Shown here piece after piece: positions 61,937 to 64,000 of a stretch of DNA of 64,000 bases. The DNA lies in the NCBI RefSeq assembly GCF_014306625.1, contig NZ_JACRYL010000004.1:1-64000 (forward strand). Direction: 5' to 3'. The number at the start of each line of letters is the position of its first letter. Within the stretch, counting starts at the first letter, position 1. Made by a program: the position numbers and the translations under genes. The notes beneath the pieces are model-generated. The model did not search any database, was not told where the DNA came from, and saw only the letters and a list, made by a program, of their open reading frames with translations. This DNA comes from Pedobacter fastidiosus. GTDB taxonomy: Bacteria > Bacteroidota > Bacteroidia > Sphingobacteriales > Sphingobacteriaceae.

Positions 61937-62103
61937 TCGTCATTGCGAGCACGAAGTTAAACGGCAATCCCTTTAGGACAATCTTAAAGCATTGGGTTTA
62001 TCGCGATTATAATGAGATTACTTAATTTTTCACAATCACCACTAGCCTTTTTTAAAAACTTCGTGTACTTTGCGAATAACTTTGTGTTCTTTGCGGTTAA
62101 ATA
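61937..62103. repeat. Repeat-rich gap: decayed GTCATTGCGAG arm and CTTTGCG words
   Basis: CGTCATTGCGAGCACGAAG at 61937 is a single decayed arm of the hairpin family. The gap ends with CTTCGTGTACTTTGCG, then CTTTGTG and CTTTGCGG direct words before the ABC gene. This CTTTGCG pattern is a common interspersed sequence in related genomes. No gene seen. Confidence 0.5.
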
Positions 62104-62109
62104 TAAGAA

Positions 62110-62817
62110 ATGAGTATTTCGGTAAAAAATCTTTCCAAACATTACGATAAGCAAAAAGCTGTTGATGCGATTAATTTCGAGGCCAAGCCAGGTCGTATTT
62201 TGGGTTTTCTTGGCCCTAATGGTGCTGGTAAGTCAACTACTATGCGCATGTTAACTGGTTATTTAGAACCTACAGCTGGCGAAATAGAAATCTCGGGAAA
62301 GAATATTTTATCGCAAGCCATTGATGCCAAAAGGCACATTGGTTACTTGCCAGAAAATACGCCGCTTTATAGTGATATGTATGTTAAAGAGTTTCTTAGT
62401 TTTATTGGTGATGCTTATAATCTTCCGAATTTATCCGTTAGGGTGGAGGAAGTAATTAAAAAAGTCGGCTTAACGCCAGAGCAACATAAAAAAATTGGAA
62501 TGCTTTCTAAAGGCTATCGTCAAAGGGTAGGATTAGCACAAGCCATTATCCACAATCCAGATGTATTAATTCTAGATGAACCAACATCGGGGTTAGATCC
62601 AAATCAATTGGTTGATATTCGTGCGCTAATTAAAGAATTGGGAAAAGATAAAACGGTTGTTATCTCAACGCACATTATGCAAGAAGTTGAGGCCATTTGC
62701 GATGACATCATCATTATTAGCAAAGGAAAAATAGTGGCCAATAACTCTCTTGAAGGAATTAAAAAAGCGCATCAAAATAGCTCACTAGAAGACATTTTCA
62801 GAAAACTTACCGCTTAA
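62110..62817 (+). CDS. ABC transporter ATPase subunit (GldA-like)
   Basis: 235 residues: Walker A GFLGPNGAGKSTTM, Q-loop region GYLPENTPLYSDMYVKEFL, signature LSKGYRQRVGLAQA, Walker B VLILDEPTSGLDPNQL, His-switch STHIMQEVEAICD. Sequence features resemble the gliding motility GldA ATPase, but it is shorter (about 300 in Flavobacterium) and no membrane subunit (GldF/GldG-like) is adjacent. The next gene is an outer-membrane barrel protein 3 nt away. Partner permease must be elsewhere. Confidence 0.88.
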   Translation: MSISVKNLSKHYDKQKAVDAINFEAKPGRILGFLGPNGAGKSTTMRMLTGYLEPTAGEIEISGKNILSQAIDAKRHIGYLPENTPLYSDMYVKEFLSFIGDAYNLPNLSVRVEEVIKKVGLTPEQHKKIGMLSKGYRQRVGLAQAIIHNPDVLILDEPTSGLDPNQLVDIRALIKELGKDKTVVISTHIMQEVEAICDDIIIISKGKIVANNSLEGIKKAHQNSSLEDIFRKLTA

Positions 62818-62820
62818 ATT

Positions 62821-63360
62821 ATGTTTAAATTCAAACTCGCCCTAGTTCTATTTATTCTTTTAATTTATTCAAAATCTCAAGCTCAAAATTCTCCACAGAT
62901 TAGCGTAGGGGCAGAGCTGGGGTTGCCATCAGGTAATTTTACTGCACTTTCTGGATTCGGAATCGGCGCATCCTTAAAAGCTGATCTTCCAGTTTCGGGA
63001 AATCTTGCAATTACATTCAATGGTGGTTATATGAACTTTTTTGGTAAGCGAAATCAAATTATGAGCATTCAAGATTTAACTTATGTGCCATTAAAAGCTG
63101 GATTAAAATATCAATTAAGTGAGAGTTTTTATGCCGAAGGCCAGCTCGGTGCTGCGCTCGCTTTAGATAATGGGCAAAGAACACTCTTTGTTTGGTCGCC
63201 CGGAATTGGAAATCTATTTCGCCTTTCCGGTAAAAATAAACTGGATTTAGGGATTCGATACGAAGTTTGGACTGGGAAGAATGATAACTTGATTATTTTA
63301 AATACCTCCAGCAGTAAAGGTTTTGTAGGCATTCGCTTCGCTTACGTTTTCGATTTATAA
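62821..63360 (+). CDS. Outer-membrane beta-barrel protein
   Basis: 179 residues with signal peptide (MFKFKLALVLFILLIYSKSQ) and a short barrel with repeated aromatic-ended strands (ISVGAELGLPSGNF, AITFNGGYMNFF, YAEGQLGAALAL, LDLGIRYEVW) ending in VGIRFAYVFDL, where the closing Phe/Leu fits the Bam signal. No plug or TonB box. It directly follows the ABC ATPase gene. Confidence 0.85.
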   Translation: MFKFKLALVLFILLIYSKSQAQNSPQISVGAELGLPSGNFTALSGFGIGASLKADLPVSGNLAITFNGGYMNFFGKRNQIMSIQDLTYVPLKAGLKYQLSESFYAEGQLGAALALDNGQRTLFVWSPGIGNLFRLSGKNKLDLGIRYEVWTGKNDNLIILNTSSSKGFVGIRFAYVFDL

Positions 63361-63399
63361 ACTATCCTGCATTATTTTTACAACCAATGGTTGTGTAGA

Positions 63400-63425
63400 C
63401 TATTTTCCTCACATTGGGAAAATAG
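63400..63425. other. 9-bp hairpin after the barrel gene
   Basis: CTATTTTCC / GGGAAAATAG with a 7-nt loop. No T-run, so not a standard terminator. CAACCAATGGTTG just before it is a short palindrome. The remaining gap to 63634 shows nothing definite. Confidence 0.4.
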
Positions 63426-63634
63426 GGTTTCTTAGTGGGGAAAAAAGTTCCCAATTATTTATTATCCAATTTCTTAGGTTCTACGCTTAAATGTGTTTTT
63501 TAAAAACTTTTCCTGTTGATTACAAGGTTATTAACTAATTTTTTAGGTGTTTGTTGCTGATTTGTTTCTAATGGCATTGGCTTTGCCTAGCGGGAGATTA
63601 GATATACAATAAACAACTAATTTAAAAAAACAAC

Positions 63635-64000
63635 ATGAAAAGTCTAAAAATTGCCATTCTCTTCGTTATCGTTTCTTTTTCTGCTTTTAAAGCAAATGCT
63701 CAATCAGAAACATTCAAACCATTTAAAGTCGACATCGCTTTTGGTTACGCTGTACCTGCAGGTTCAGGCAGTAAAGGTGGAGTTCTATTTGCTGTAGAAC
63801 CAAAATATGCTATCAACGATCAAATCACTTTAGGTTTAAGATTAGAATCTGCATTAACTGCGTATTCGTTTGAATCTAACGGTCAATCTTTTACTGGTGA
63901 TATTAAATCAACAAGTTCTTATTTAGCAACAGCTGATTACATGTTCAATACTAAAAGTGTAAGACCCTTTGCTGGATTAGGTTTAGGTATTTATAGCGTT
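63635..64000 (+). CDS. Outer-membrane beta-barrel protein, 3' end cut by window
   Basis: ATG at 63635 opens a frame without stop through the window end (122 codons). Signal peptide (MKSLKIAILFVIVSFSAFKA then NAQSE) and amphipathic strands FKVDIAFGYAVPAGSGSKGG, ALTAYSF and RPFAGLGLGIYSV. This is a small porin-like beta-barrel, similar in type to the preceding gene but not a close copy. Function unknown. Confidence 0.85.
   Translation, partial: MKSLKIAILFVIVSFSAFKANAQSETFKPFKVDIAFGYAVPAGSGSKGGVLFAVEPKYAINDQITLGLRLESALTAYSFESNGQSFTGDIKSTSSYLATADYMFNTKSVRPFAGLGLGIYSV

Overview
The window looks like chromosomal DNA of a Bacteroidota bacterium, most likely of the Sphingobacteriaceae (Pedobacter-like). 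The sequence is AT-rich. Several genes have a Bacteroidota-type promoter (TTG about 17-23 nt before TAnnTTTG; clearest before trxA), and Shine-Dalgarno signals are weak. DnaE carries an N-terminal proofreading exonuclease, holA lies beside an HsdR_N-type gene, and the gene set includes DUF1080, ThuA, DUF5117-type metalloprotease and DUF4870 proteins. There is no rRNA, tRNA, prophage, complete insertion sequence or CRISPR array.

Layout. 0.3-4.3 kb: Tat-exported Gfo/Idh/MocA oxidoreductase, two-domain DUF1080 protein, second Gfo/Idh/MocA oxidoreductase, a likely 3-keto-glycoside pathway. 4.3-5.3 kb: a decayed 589-bp tandem duplication that copied the tails of two convergent genes and holds palindromic elements. 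5.1-13.9 kb: HsdR_N-like nuclease, holA, VOC protein, met-zincin protease, katG, EVE protein, small membrane protein. 13.9-22.6 kb (all minus): antiporter, thioesterase, bestrophin, Usp-like protein, two-component system, SRPBCC, truncated globin, retropepsin-like protein, mdh. 22.7-26.8 kb: frameshifted and intact Blc-type lipocalins, DJ-1 protein, RelE/ParE-like toxin-antitoxin pair, S41 peptidase. 27.2-33.5 kb: dnaE, trxA, PQQ sugar dehydrogenase. 33.5-34.7 kb: a tandem array of a 265-bp unit that begins with the dehydrogenase's terminator. 34.8-39.9 kb: DUF58 protein, peroxiredoxin, DsbA-like protein, GH19 enzyme, pyruvate oxidase. 40-51 kb: phenylalanine/tyrosine catabolism (hppD, hmgA, fahA, aromatic amino acid hydroxylase) mixed with a DUF2238 membrane protein, two frameshifted genes, an NlpC/P60 enzyme, DUF4870 proteins, an SDR and a VapC-type module. 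51.2-52.1 kb: a second repeat array related to the first in inverted orientation. 52-64 kb: GtrA protein, katA, CAP protein, NlpC/P60-SH3 protein, AraC/SDR pair, ThuA protein, glycyl-tRNA synthetase, glycerophosphodiesterase, ABC ATPase and two outer-membrane barrel proteins, the last cut by the window edge.

How genes work together. Phenylalanine hydroxylase, HppD, HmgA and FahA give Phe -> Tyr -> (transaminase not here) 4-hydroxyphenylpyruvate -> homogentisate -> fumarate + acetoacetate; the maleylacetoacetate isomerase is not in the window. A perfect 9-bp inverted repeat lies just upstream of hppD. KatG, KatA, peroxiredoxin, thioredoxin and the globin form a redox-defence group; both catalase genes carry OxyR-like operator sequences upstream.

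The most notable material is non-coding: at least five interspersed palindromic repeat families, including one with compensatory hairpin changes and a nested copy, and two arrays sharing modules. There are also a 33-codon candidate small gene upstream of hmgA, a terminator-like hairpin in the GH19 leader, and three single-base frameshifts in otherwise well-conserved genes.
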